Positions 8,222-16,562 of a DNA stretch of 64,000 bases are shown here, one piece after another. Position numbers and translations under genes: made by a program. Where the stretch lies: NCBI GenBank assembly GCA_017541265.1, contig JAFXZK010000098.1, positions 1 to 64,000 on the forward strand, read 5' to 3'. The notes under the pieces were generated by a model. That model saw only the letters and a program-made list of their open reading frames with translations, ran no database searches and had not been told where the DNA came from. How positions within the stretch are numbered: the stretch's first letter is position 1; each line of letters begins with the position of its first letter. Source of the DNA: Bacteroidaceae bacterium. Its GTDB lineage: Bacteria; Bacteroidota; Bacteroidia; Bacteroidales; Bacteroidaceae.

Positions 8222-11200
8222 TTAATACATGACTTTCTTGCCGTCCACGATATAGACACCCTTCTGCATCCTACGGCTTGACGGCTTGCGGCTTGCGGCT
8301 TGAGCTTCGGCGACCTTCCGGCCCTGGAGGTCATAGACGGCTGCCGAAGGGTTTTGAGTCCTGGAGCTTGAATCATGGATTGCCTCCACTCCCGTCGGAT
8401 TAGGCCGTATGCCGGAGAGTCCGAAATCGATGTACGCTCCGCCGCCCCTGTTCGTACACTCGATGGCAATGATGTTGTTGTCGTCGGGTGTCAGGGCATC
8501 CACGGCCTCTTGGTTGAGGGACACGTTCTTGTAGGCAGTGAGGTAGCCGCTCTCCTGGAAGGCGACAACGCCATTGAAATATACCGTCACGTCCTCGTCG
8601 TGATGGATGCGTCCCACGAGGGCATTCATCTGCTCTGGCGTGAAGCCGGTGAGGTCGAGGTGGTAACGCAGGCGTATGGCGTATGTATTCCACGGGGTGT
8701 TCGTGTAGCTTCCGGGAGGATTGTTGGCACCAAAGCCTGCCATGCCTTCCTGCCAGCTGCCGTCGTTATAGCCTGGCTTTGTCCATGCGGTGTTGGAAGA
8801 GGTGCTCGATGACGTCTGATACTTCCATGTCTGGGCTTCGACCTCCGCCGTGGGCAGCACATCACATTCCTCGTAGTAGAACCAGTTCAGCAAGGCTCTA
8901 AGCTCGTCGGCGGTGATAACCAGGACGGAACCTTCCTCCGCTTCTGCCGGCAGCGACAGCTCATCCTCGTTGCACGGATACCATTTCTTCTCTGCGGGAT
9001 TACCGCTGCTGCTCATGGCCTGCCTGTTTCGCTCCGTGGAGTTATAGAGCAGGAACCAGCCGGAATCATCCAGGGCGGGGAACGTCTGCGGTGCACGGTG
9101 CCGAGGTATTTGTGAACTGAAGATGCGCTGTGCCTCTGCCCAGCTCACCCCCGACACCTTCAAGGCACTGGTCTGCGTTTGACAGATGTTCCTGTCCGAA
9201 TTGTAGAAGAAGCCAGTATAGGCATCGCCTGTCTTCTCGATGTGCATGTCGTAAACAGAATAGCCCGGGGAATAGATGACACGCGGGGAGGAGAGGCGTT
9301 TCCAGTCCTTTGTGGCGGAGAGGTAGATGCTGTTCTTGTCGCCGCTCTTTGCGCTCCAATAGACATAGAAGTTGGATGAGGCTTCGTCGTAAATCCATTC
9401 CGGCGACTCAGCCTTGCCTGGATCTCCCGTTGAGGGTTTCAGCAAGATGTTCCCGCTTGCTCCAGCCGTCCAGTTGATGAGGTCTTCGCTCTGCAAGTGG
9501 TAGAGTCCGGGCTTGCTGTTGTCCGTCAGTCCTGCCACCAGGTGGAAGACATTCTTGCCGTCGGTGTTCACTCTGCGAACGAAGGGAGCCGTCATCTCCA
9601 CGTCGGCATATTCGTCCGGCATGACACTGCGGTTGCCGTTGATGGTTTTCCATGTGGCTCCGTCGAGGCTGTAGGCATAGTGCAGATGCTTGTCCGTGGG
9701 CAGGGTGTAGGTCATCAGATAAGCCTTACCCTCGGCACTGGTAAGCTCGGGTGCAGGTGTCCTGGTTGGCATAGGCTCAACCTGTAAGTCTGCATTAGGA
9801 GTATAGCTGCGCATCTTCAGGCCGCAGTCTATAAACTGGCCGCCTGTCGTTTGCTTGCAATGAATGGCGATGACGTTGTCCGAGCCATCCAACTTCAAGG
9901 ACTGAAGCGCCTCCGGCAGCAACGGCCACTGCTCGTATTTGGTGTTGTACCCCGTCACTTTAGCGGCGAGCTTGCCATTGACGTAAATCTCCGCATCCTC
10001 GTCGTGGAAGAGCCAGAGACGAAGCTCCTGCAGTTGGCTGGCATCCACATTATTGACATTGAAGCTGCGGCGTATCCAGATGTCGCTGCTCGACCATGAC
10101 GTACGTCCGCCGCCGCCAAAGCCTGCACTGCCTGTCCTCCAACCGGAAGCGTCAAACTCTATGGTGAACCAGTCATCGGCAGGTTCCGATGTGGTATATT
10201 TCCATTGAATGCCAGACTTCTCGTCGCCAGCGGCAACAACGGTTGTTGCATCCTTGTAGCGGCTATTGACTGTGCGCAGGATGTTTGCTTTCATGGCAGC
10301 TTGCTGCGCCGGAGAGACCTTCTGAACCTTGCGGTCGTAGGTCAGGATGCCGTTACACTCCTGCTCCACATCGGTAATCTGCGTATAGACGGACATCCAT
10401 AGGCCTTTCTCCTTCTGCAACTCCTGCAGGCGGTCTGTGTAGCGGTCGTAGAGGTTGGCGTAGGTGTCGGCATCATCGACCGTGGTATAGTCAACATCAG
10501 AGCCTGCCCACATGTGGTCTTCGATGAAGAGGTTGATGCCGCCGAACTCGCCACACGAGGCGACGCGCTCGTTGACGGCATTCGTGGCTGCACCCGGGGA
10601 CGGATAGGAGTGAACATCAAGGAAGTCGCCCATCTCAACGTCAGTCCATCCCGTCACAGCATGTACGAAGCGACCCGGGTCATGATTGGCTGCCATAACA
10701 CTGTTGACAGCCCTCATGGTATGTGCCATGCCGAGTTCGGTGTGCTGCCCCCAGCCTTCGTTCCATACCACCCAAGCGCCGATGCAGGGATGGTGGCGCG
10801 TGGCTTCGATGAGGGCTTCGTTCTCGCGATAGAAGTTCTGCATGGCGTAGTCGATGTTGCCTATTGCCCCGCTGCCACAGCCCGAGGGCATATCCTGCCA
10901 GACGACAAGGCCGTTCCTGTCGCACCAGTCGAACCAAAGGTCGTTCTCCAACTTGATGTGCTTGCGCACCATGTTCATGCCGAAGTCCTTCATCACCTGT
11001 AAGTCATAGACCATCGCCTCGTAGGAGGGAGGCGTCAGCAGTCCGTCGGGCCACCAGCCTTGGTCAAGGGGACCGTACATATAAAGGGGCTGGTTGTTGA
11101 GAAGCACGCAGGGATGCCCGTCCACCATGCCGCGCGAGAACTTCCTCATGCCGAAGTAGCCGCTCACCTTATCGACCTCCTGCCCGCCTTCGCTTGCTGT

Positions 11201-12097
11201 GATGTCGAGGTCGTAGAGGTTCGGCGCATCGGGACTCCAAAGCTTGGCCGAAGGGATGGAGAGCGTAAATGTCTCGTCCGAACTGCCTGTCTGCTCGGCA
11301 ACGACCGTGTTCCCGTCCTTGACCCTTAATGTCAGGGAACATGGCGCAGAGGTCTTTACCTTAATGGAAACAGAGGAGTTGTCGATGTCTGGGATTGGCT
11401 CGTAGCTTTCGATGTGCGTCGGGCTGACGGATTCCAGCCAGACCGTTTGCCAGATGCCGCTGACGGGCGTGTACCAGATGCCGCCAGGCGAGACGCTTTG
11501 CTTGCCGTTAGGTTGTCCGCCGTCGGTCGGGTCCCATACAGCCACTTGCAACTCCTGTTCGCCATCCTCTTTCAGGAAAGGCGTGATGTCGAACGTAAAG
11601 GGAACAGAGCCGCCATCATGTGTGCCAGCCAACTGCCCGTTCACATAGACATAGCAACGCCAGTCCACAGCACCGAAGTGAAGGAGAAACCTCCCCCCTA
11701 CGGGGGAGTTTGAGGGGGTCCTGAACGTCCGCCTATACATGTGGGTGGCTTTTCTGTTGGACGAGTAGCTCTTATCCATGATGCCGGAAAGGGCAGACTC
11801 AACAGGGAACGGCACAAGGATGGCTTTCGAGAAGGCCGAGGCATTGCTCTCGTAGTTGTAGTTGATGGTTGAGCGCTTGAAGTACTGCCAAACGCCGTTC
11901 AGGTTCATCCATTCCTGTCTCTTCATGGAAGGGCGCGGGTACTCCTGCCAGACATTCTCTTCCGTCAGTTGCTCACCCCAAGGCGTCATCACAGGGGCGG
12001 TCTGCTTCGTCCATGAACTCTGCGCACAGGCGCTTTCCGTAAGGGTTAGCATGAAAGCCACGACTGCTATCATGCTGCGGCTGATTCTCTTTGTCAT
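8222..12097 (-). CDS. Secreted multidomain GH2 glycoside hydrolase with a second propeller-like module
   Basis: A 1291-residue exported enzyme. After a signal peptide (cut near SACAQ) come GH2 domains: sugar-binding jelly roll (about 50-230), Ig-like domain (about 240-320) and TIM barrel. The acid/base is E447 in VVWNEGWGQ and the likely nucleophile E517 in SCGEFGG. Two similar domains with FHDEDAEIYVNGKLAAKVTGY and IHHDEDVTVYFNGVVAFQESGY flank a region with GH43/32-like propeller motifs (HYAYSLDGATWK, YHLQSEDLINWT). The C-terminus has the window's shared tail (VYDLQGRKVA to GVYIVDGKKVMY). The substrate is unknown; beta-galactoside-type activity is only the family default. A half palindromic element is read as RTPSNSPVGGRF (about 127-136) and an AAGCCGC heptad tract fills the linker before the tail. 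It overlaps the flippase gene by 4 nt. Confidence 0.88.
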   Translation of the reverse strand: MTKRISRSMIAVVAFMLTLTESACAQSSWTKQTAPVMTPWGEQLTEENVWQEYPRPSMKRQEWMNLNGVWQYFKRSTINYNYESNASAFSKAILVPFPVESALSGIMDKSYSSNRKATHMYRRTFRTPSNSPVGGRFLLHFGAVDWRCYVYVNGQLAGTHDGGSVPFTFDITPFLKEDGEQELQVAVWDPTDGGQPNGKQSVSPGGIWYTPVSGIWQTVWLESVSPTHIESYEPIPDIDNSSVSIKVKTSAPCSLTLRVKDGNTVVAEQTGSSDETFTLSIPSAKLWSPDAPNLYDLDITASEGGQEVDKVSGYFGMRKFSRGMVDGHPCVLLNNQPLYMYGPLDQGWWPDGLLTPPSYEAMVYDLQVMKDFGMNMVRKHIKLENDLWFDWCDRNGLVVWQDMPSGCGSGAIGNIDYAMQNFYRENEALIEATRHHPCIGAWVVWNEGWGQHTELGMAHTMRAVNSVMAANHDPGRFVHAVTGWTDVEMGDFLDVHSYPSPGAATNAVNERVASCGEFGGINLFIEDHMWAGSDVDYTTVDDADTYANLYDRYTDRLQELQKEKGLWMSVYTQITDVEQECNGILTYDRKVQKVSPAQQAAMKANILRTVNSRYKDATTVVAAGDEKSGIQWKYTTSEPADDWFTIEFDASGWRTGSAGFGGGGRTSWSSSDIWIRRSFNVNNVDASQLQELRLWLFHDEDAEIYVNGKLAAKVTGYNTKYEQWPLLPEALQSLKLDGSDNVIAIHCKQTTGGQFIDCGLKMRSYTPNADLQVEPMPTRTPAPELTSAEGKAYLMTYTLPTDKHLHYAYSLDGATWKTINGNRSVMPDEYADVEMTAPFVRRVNTDGKNVFHLVAGLTDNSKPGLYHLQSEDLINWTAGASGNILLKPSTGDPGKAESPEWIYDEASSNFYVYWSAKSGDKNSIYLSATKDWKRLSSPRVIYSPGYSVYDMHIEKTGDAYTGFFYNSDRNICQTQTSALKVSGVSWAEAQRIFSSQIPRHRAPQTFPALDDSGWFLLYNSTERNRQAMSSSGNPAEKKWYPCNEDELSLPAEAEEGSVLVITADELRALLNWFYYEECDVLPTAEVEAQTWKYQTSSSTSSNTAWTKPGYNDGSWQEGMAGFGANNPPGSYTNTPWNTYAIRLRYHLDLTGFTPEQMNALVGRIHHDEDVTVYFNGVVAFQESGYLTAYKNVSLNQEAVDALTPDDNNIIAIECTNRGGGAYIDFGLSGIRPNPTGVEAIHDSSSRTQNPSAAVYDLQGRKVAEAQAASRKPSSRRMQKGVYIVDGKKVMY
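8274..8302. repeat. Heptad tract CGGCTTG in the linker of the GH2 enzyme
   Basis: Four copies of CGGCTTG, three of them directly abutting, encode an Ala/Ser/Arg-rich stretch within the C-terminal tail region. Confidence 0.7.
11688..11720. repeat. Half palindromic element inside the GH2 gene
   Basis: CTCCCCCCTACGGGGGAG stem followed by TTTGAGGGGGTC, 33 bp, read in frame as TPSNSPVGG. Confidence 0.75.
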
Positions 12098-13200
12098 TGC
12101 TTATCTTTATTTCCGACCTTCATCAGCATGATGCCAATGAATATCCATATTATCTCGCGGACACGACAGATGATGCTCACGAAGAGACCTTGCGCTGCTG
12201 TCAAGCCAAGAGCTGCCGTAGAGAGCGCAAAGCCACCCTCCTGCACGCCAAGCTGCATGGGCAGGAAGCCTATCAGATTGGCAAAGAGTGTGGTGAGCGA
12301 AACGATGAGGATGGAGTGCAGGAAGGTGAGGGTGATGCCGTCGAAGCCTCCACCGCCGTCGATACCGAAGAGCAGAAGCATGAAGAGCACCTCAGCACTC
12401 TGCACGATGCGCGACAGGTACTCCAACCCAAGTGCCGTATAGAAGTGGCGGCGGCTCTGCTGATGCAAGGCTGCTATCTGTGCATCCACATTATGCAAAG
12501 CCTCAGCATGGGCAGCGAGGAAACGGTCGCTCCATCCTTTGAGGCGAGGCAAGTGACCTATCCAACGGATAAGCCGCACGACAAGTCCGTATCGGTAGCC
12601 CCTGTAGAAGAGGTAGAAAGCAATCAGGCAGAAGACGATGATAATACCGAGCACAATGCCAACCGTAGTATCGAGGGAACACGCCTCATCGCCTCCAAAA
12701 GCCAATGCAAGGTAGAGGAAGACCGAGGTGAACCAGAACCAGAAGTGCGCAAAGACGTGCATCATGGCATAAAGGATGACTGATGATGTTGCGTGCTGCT
12801 TCGAGATGTCCTTGCTCAGCTCCATGATGCGGTAAGGCTCTCCGCCGAGGCCGCCGACGGGCGTGGCATAGTTGAGGGCATAGCCAGTAATCGTCAGCTT
12901 GTAGATGCGCCAGAAAGAAAGCCCCCTCCCCGCTCCCCCTTTGGGGGAGTGCTCTGGAAGCTCAGAAGTTTGCTGTTCGGACACTCCCCCAAAGGGGGAG
13001 TTGGAGGGGGCTTTTATTACCGACATCCACGCCAAGGCATTGATGCCATAGACGACAATCCAGATGCCTACGATGGGAATGAGCCAGTAGCCTGCGCGGC
13101 AGATGTGTCCCCACAATTCGACGAAGCTGACGTCGAAGGTGAAGAGCATCACCACGACGCAGACGAGGCCAAGGACGAAGAAGATGTTGTTCCAGTTCAT
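12094..13200 (-). CDS. Lysylphosphatidylglycerol-synthase-type (UPF0104) multi-pass membrane protein, flippase-like
   Basis: A 368-residue inner-membrane protein with about eight predicted helices. The LPG_synthase_TM family signature is visible in FWRIYKLTITGYALNYATPVGGLGGEPYRIMEL and in the late helices LIGFLPMQLGVQEGGFALS. Members move or modify lipid-linked substrates. It overlaps the CDP-alcohol phosphotransferase upstream and the GH2 gene downstream by 4 nt each (ATGA), so all three are translationally coupled, and a role in moving the lipid made by its neighbour is reasonable. A full palindromic element (12919-13014) is read in frame between AWMSVI and FWRIYKL, where I expect homologues to have only a short loop. 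Confidence 0.85.
   Translation of the reverse strand: MNWNNIFFVLGLVCVVVMLFTFDVSFVELWGHICRAGYWLIPIVGIWIVVYGINALAWMSVIKAPSNSPFGGVSEQQTSELPEHSPKGGAGRGLSFWRIYKLTITGYALNYATPVGGLGGEPYRIMELSKDISKQHATSSVILYAMMHVFAHFWFWFTSVFLYLALAFGGDEACSLDTTVGIVLGIIIVFCLIAFYLFYRGYRYGLVVRLIRWIGHLPRLKGWSDRFLAAHAEALHNVDAQIAALHQQSRRHFYTALGLEYLSRIVQSAEVLFMLLLFGIDGGGGFDGITLTFLHSILIVSLTTLFANLIGFLPMQLGVQEGGFALSTAALGLTAAQGLFVSIICRVREIIWIFIGIMLMKVGNKDKQ
12919..13014. repeat. Full palindromic element inside the flippase gene
   Basis: Two inverted halves, each with a CTCCCCCTTTGGGGGAG stem and an outer AAGCCCCCTCC arm, flank a spacer of about 35 bp containing CAGCAAA. The whole is open in frame. Confidence 0.85.
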
Positions 13201-14189
13201 AACCTATTTCTAATTCTTTTGCAGCAAGCCTCGTGATGGCGGATGATGCCGTATGTGAGGAGTCCCAGGGCAATAATCTCGAAGAGGAAGTTGCCTACGG
13301 GGAAGTCGATGAGGCAGAAGAGGAAGAACATACCGCAGCGGAAGTTGAAGGTGAGCAGCGCATTCCAAGGCATGATGCGCCTCGACTCGCGGAGCAGTTC
13401 CTGACGCATGGTATCGGGCATATTGCCTGCATTGCCGTACTTCTCGCGCATGACTTTAAGAAGCTTCTGGAACTCTGGCGTCGCCTGTTCCTGCTTTTTC
13501 GTATAGTCGATATACGTCTTCAGGAAGTACTTCCAGAGGCGGTTGCCCTCGGCCGGTGTCTCGTCGTACGCCTTTTGCTGCTGCTCGGAGCTGTCCAGTT
13601 CGCTGCCCTTCTCGCCCTTGAGCATGAAGAGATGAATCTGGATGTAGTAGTCAGCAACCCGTTGCTGGGGACCCATACAAGCGAAGCCGGCATAGAGCGC
13701 AAGCGCTGTGACGACGGCTGTGGCGATGAGGACGTTCTGTTCCGTATCGGGTATGCCCAGCCAACCGAACTCTAAAGAATGGTAATGGTAGAAGCGAACC
13801 ATCAAGAGGACGTAGATGGGGATGAACCAAGTGAAGCCCGCCATACCGTCGAGGATGCGCCCCAAGCGGCTCTTCTTGCCTGTCAGTCGCGCCAGCTGCC
13901 CGTCTGTGCAGTCGAACAAATCCGCCACACAGAGCAGCAGAACGCCGATGACATTGAGCCAAAATCCGTGCCAGCCCTCGTAGTAGAAGCTGCCGTGCAT
14001 GAAGAAGATGCTGCTCGCTGCACCGATGAACATAGAGGCAATCGTGACGGCATTGGGATGAATGTTCAGCTTGGCAAAGAACACAGCCAGGAAATAACAC
14101 ATTGGACGAATCACGCGATAGTCAAGCCAGTCCTCTGTCTCGGAGGACTTGAGCGTTGCCATATACTTCTTCTTGATGTCTTCAAACAT
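13197..14189 (-). CDS. CDP-alcohol phosphotransferase family membrane protein
   Basis: A 330-residue integral membrane enzyme of the family that moves a phospho-alcohol from a CDP-linked donor to a lipid. The signature is D93-x2-D96-G97-x2-A100-R101-x8-G110-x3-D114 in DCTDGQLARLTGKKSRLGRILDG. The fourth acidic residue expected at 118 is glycine (DGMAGF), a departure from the canonical motif. A soluble insertion (about 190-260) is rich in charged residues. The gene is the first of three overlapping genes and diverges from an aminotransferase and a nucleotidyltransferase, which could supply an activated amino-alcohol head group. Substrates are not proven. Confidence 0.87.
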   Translation of the reverse strand: MFEDIKKKYMATLKSSETEDWLDYRVIRPMCYFLAVFFAKLNIHPNAVTIASMFIGAASSIFFMHGSFYYEGWHGFWLNVIGVLLLCVADLFDCTDGQLARLTGKKSRLGRILDGMAGFTWFIPIYVLLMVRFYHYHSLEFGWLGIPDTEQNVLIATAVVTALALYAGFACMGPQQRVADYYIQIHLFMLKGEKGSELDSSEQQQKAYDETPAEGNRLWKYFLKTYIDYTKKQEQATPEFQKLLKVMREKYGNAGNMPDTMRQELLRESRRIMPWNALLTFNFRCGMFFLFCLIDFPVGNFLFEIIALGLLTYGIIRHHEACCKRIRNRL

Positions 14190-14223
14190 ATCTTTTGCTA
14201 TTTAGTTGTCAAACTTCTGCGGT

Positions 14224-14323
14224 CTAGTTACTCAATTAGGCGTGCCTAGTTTGCAAATTAGGCGTGTCTAGTTTCTCAATTAGACGTGCCTAATTGACGA
14301 ATTAGGTGTGCCTGGTTGAATGA
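14224..14323. repeat. 22-bp array, family B, between divergent lipid genes
   Basis: About four and a half units of exactly 22 bp. The core AATTAGGCGTGCCTAGTT is nearly palindromic and is followed by 4 variable bases. The array lies upstream of two divergent operons. Confidence 0.8.
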
Positions 14324-14411
14324 CTTCGCCTGTGAAGTTCCACATTTGAACTGCAAAAATACAACTTCTTTTCCAATAATGCCACTTCTTTCTCCTTTTT
14401 TTTCCTTTTTC

Positions 14412-14442
14412 TTTGCCGTTCAGCAGAAAAGTCGTACCTTTG
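14412..14442 (+). promoter_or_regulatory. Bacteroidetes promoter for the aminotransferase gene
   Basis: TTTG at 14412-14415, 19-nt spacer, TACCTTTG at 14435-14442, ending 27 nt before the ATG. Both boxes and the spacing are canonical. Confidence 0.75.
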
Positions 14443-14469
14443 TGCGCTTAACGAAAACGAAACGAGATA

Positions 14470-15510
14470 ATGAACTATTTAGACAGAAACGAATTCAATT
14501 TCGAGCCTTCCCAGAAGGTTATCGAGGCAATAAAGAACTTTGACCCGCACACTCTCTGCTTCTACACACGCATTTATGACCAAGGCAAGAAGAGCGTCAT
14601 CAGCGTTCGCCTGAGCGAAATCTACGGCGTGCCAGAAGAGCAGGTGCTGCTGGGCTATGGCGGCGAGGAGATGCTCAAGAACGCCATCCACTACTTCCTC
14701 ATGGAGGGTAACAACAAGACCATCCTCATCCCTGAGTTCTCCTGGTGGTACTACAACCGTGTTGCTGGCGAGTGTGGCGGCTCATTTGAGATGTATCCGC
14801 TCCACGAGACAGGCGACACCTTTGCCTACGACGTCGACGAGGTCATTGCCTATACCAACCGTGTACATCCCAGGATGCTGCTCCTTGCTTCGCCCAACAA
14901 CCCGACAGGCAACAGCCTCACGAGCAAAGAGATTGGCCGCATCATGGAGAACATCCCCTCCGACACAATGGTGCTCGTGGACGAAGCCTACGCTTCCTTC
15001 ATCACAACGGACGTTGACTACATTGCGCCTCTCGTGAACAAGTACAACAACCTCATCATCTCGCGCACCCTCTCGAAGTTCTACGGACTGCCCGGCTTGC
15101 GCGTCGGTTTTGCCTTCATCGGTGCCGGTCACGACCAGTTCCTCAGCTACAGCAACAAGTACCTCGGCTACAACCGTTTCTCGGAGGCAGTTGCCCTGGC
15201 AGCTCTCGAAAGCGACGAGCACTATCGCCGCGTGGCAGACGAGATGGAATGGGACCGCCAGCTCTTCTACAAGGAACTGGGCAGCAAGCCCGGCTTCAAG
15301 GTCTATAAGAGCGTGGCGAACTTCATCCTCATCAAGTACCCCGTCGCCATCAAGGAGAAGCTGCAGAAGGCGCTTGCCGACCAGAACTACAAGATCAAGT
15401 TCATGGCAGACAAGGGCCTGGAGGACTGCCTGCGCATCACCCTCGGCAGACGCGAGCAGATACAGACTGTAGTGGATACAATCAAAGAGTGCATAGTGCA
15501 TAGTTCATAG
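14470..15510 (+). CDS. PLP-dependent aminotransferase, HisC/CobD-like (fold type I)
   Basis: A 346-residue enzyme of aminotransferase class I/II. It has the phosphate-binding glycine-rich loop (LLGYGGEEMLKNAI), SPNNPTGN, the cofactor aspartate in LVDEAYASF and the Schiff-base lysine in SRTLSKFYGLPGLRVGF (about residue 207). HisC-like enzymes act on phosphorylated substrates, and relatives such as CobD are decarboxylases, so aminotransfer or decarboxylation of a phospho-amino compound is possible. It precedes a LicC-like nucleotidyltransferase and diverges from a CDP-alcohol phosphotransferase, which argues against histidine synthesis. Its last residues and stop codon are encoded by a CATAGTT heptad tract. 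Confidence 0.9.
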   Translation: MNYLDRNEFNFEPSQKVIEAIKNFDPHTLCFYTRIYDQGKKSVISVRLSEIYGVPEEQVLLGYGGEEMLKNAIHYFLMEGNNKTILIPEFSWWYYNRVAGECGGSFEMYPLHETGDTFAYDVDEVIAYTNRVHPRMLLLASPNNPTGNSLTSKEIGRIMENIPSDTMVLVDEAYASFITTDVDYIAPLVNKYNNLIISRTLSKFYGLPGLRVGFAFIGAGHDQFLSYSNKYLGYNRFSEAVALAALESDEHYRRVADEMEWDRQLFYKELGSKPGFKVYKSVANFILIKYPVAIKEKLQKALADQNYKIKFMADKGLEDCLRITLGRREQIQTVVDTIKECIVHSS

Positions 15511-15583
15511 TCCATAGTCAGGCTACGCCCTCGAACAGAACGAAAAGAAATAACTATGAACTATGGACTATGAACTATGAACT
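15491..15583. repeat. Inverted heptad tracts spanning the aminotransferase stop and the next start codon
   Basis: Left arm CATAGTT-type heptads (15491-15519), about 32 bp of unique sequence, right arm the inverse (AACTATG heptads, 15551-15583). The left arm supplies the stop of the upstream gene and the right arm the start codon of the downstream gene. Confidence 0.75.
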
Positions 15584-16347
15584 GTAAAAAGGCCATTATA
15601 CTTGCTGCGGGCACAGCTTCGCGCCTGCGTCCGCTCACACTTCACACGCCCAAGAGCCTGCTAATGGTTGGCGAACGCTCCCTGTTGCAGCGCTCTATGG
15701 ACGCGCTCATCAAGGCTGGCATCCGAGAGTTCGTCATCGTGACAGGCTATCTGCATGAGCAGATAGAGGACTTTGTCCGCCAGACCTATCCTGAATTCTT
15801 CCTCCCTTTAAGGGAGGACCGAGCTGGGTCTTTCACCTTTATATATAATGAGGTGTACGAGACGACCAACAACATCTATTCCCTTTGGCTGGCACGTCCA
15901 GAGGCAGAAGGGCAAGAGGTGCTGCTGCTCGACAGCGACCTGCTTTACGACGGACAAATCGTCGAGCGCGTCCTCGCAGACAAGCACGACAACGTGCTTA
16001 CCCTTATTCGCCACGAGCTTGGCGAAGAGGAGATGAAGGTCGTGATGAATGAAGAGGGGTCAATCGTTGAGATAAGCAAGACCTGCAATCCAGCCCTTGC
16101 CGCCGGCGAGAGCCTCGGCATAGAGCGTATGGGCAAAGCTTATACGACGGCTCTTTACAAGGAGTTAGAGGTGATGATGAACCAGGAGCACCTCGAAAAC
16201 AAGTTCTACGAACTGGCCTTCCTGCGCCTCATCGCCAAAGGATTTACATTCTCCGTCCTCGACGTCACAGACCTCTTTTCATGCGAACTCGACACCGTCG
16301 AGGACTTCGAGAACGCCAAGCAGCGAATTCCCGCATACCTTTACTAG
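15577..16347 (+). CDS. Sugar-phosphate/phosphocholine-type nucleotidyltransferase (LicC-like)
   Basis: A 256-residue protein starting with the NTP-transferase signature KKAIILAAGTASRLRPLT and a PKSLL motif (about 5-32), followed by LLDSDLLYD with the metal-binding aspartates. The size and motifs match the LicC/phosphocholine cytidylyltransferase group, which activates phospho-amino-alcohols or phosphonates with CTP. Its place after the HisC-like enzyme and opposite a CDP-alcohol phosphotransferase supports a CDP-head-group role. A half palindromic element (15799-15832) is read as FLPLREDRAGSF. The ATG lies inside a heptad tract. The nucleotide and substrate are inferred, not shown. Confidence 0.87.
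   Translation: MNCKKAIILAAGTASRLRPLTLHTPKSLLMVGERSLLQRSMDALIKAGIREFVIVTGYLHEQIEDFVRQTYPEFFLPLREDRAGSFTFIYNEVYETTNNIYSLWLARPEAEGQEVLLLDSDLLYDGQIVERVLADKHDNVLTLIRHELGEEEMKVVMNEEGSIVEISKTCNPALAAGESLGIERMGKAYTTALYKELEVMMNQEHLENKFYELAFLRLIAKGFTFSVLDVTDLFSCELDTVEDFENAKQRIPAYLY
15799..15832. repeat. Half palindromic element inside the nucleotidyltransferase gene
   Basis: CCTCCCTTTAAGGGAGG stem followed by ACCGAGCTGGGTCTT, in frame. Confidence 0.7.
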
Positions 16348-16357
16348 TCTCTGTCAT

Positions 16358-16440
16358 AAGTCCCTGTACTTGTCGTCATAAGTCCACGTTCTTATTGTCA
16401 TAAGTCCCTGTTCTTATTGCCATAAGTACAGGGACTTTTT
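16358..16440 (+). terminator. 22-bp array, family A, ending in a terminator hairpin
   Basis: Three units of 22 bp (cores AAGTCCCTGTACTT, AAGTCCACGTTCTT, AAGTCCCTGTTCTT) followed by an inverted unit AAGTACAGGGACTT and TTTTT. The last pair folds into a strong stem with a U-run, 10-95 nt after the nucleotidyltransferase stop. Confidence 0.8.
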
Positions 16441-16502
16441 ATGCTATTTGCCAGTCATTTGGGAATCAAGCACTTCCTCTCGGTGTTCTATTGTCCCTTT
16501 AA

Positions 16503-16539
16503 CGAAAGAAGGAAGGCCGCTTGACCTTCCTTCTTTCGA
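16503..16539. terminator. Perfect 14-bp hairpin between convergent genes
   Basis: CGAAAGAAGGAAGG and its exact inverse flank an 8-nt loop, 24 nt after the stop of the 52-residue ORF. No U-run on either strand; a 3'-end structure for the cobalamin operon is likely. Confidence 0.6.
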
Positions 16540-16562
16540 TTCATATTGGAGGATGTAAGAGG

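Noticed and set aside
14224..14323. CRISPR array
   Set aside because: Units are 22 bp with only 4-8 variable bases, far too short for repeat plus spacer, and no cas genes are present.
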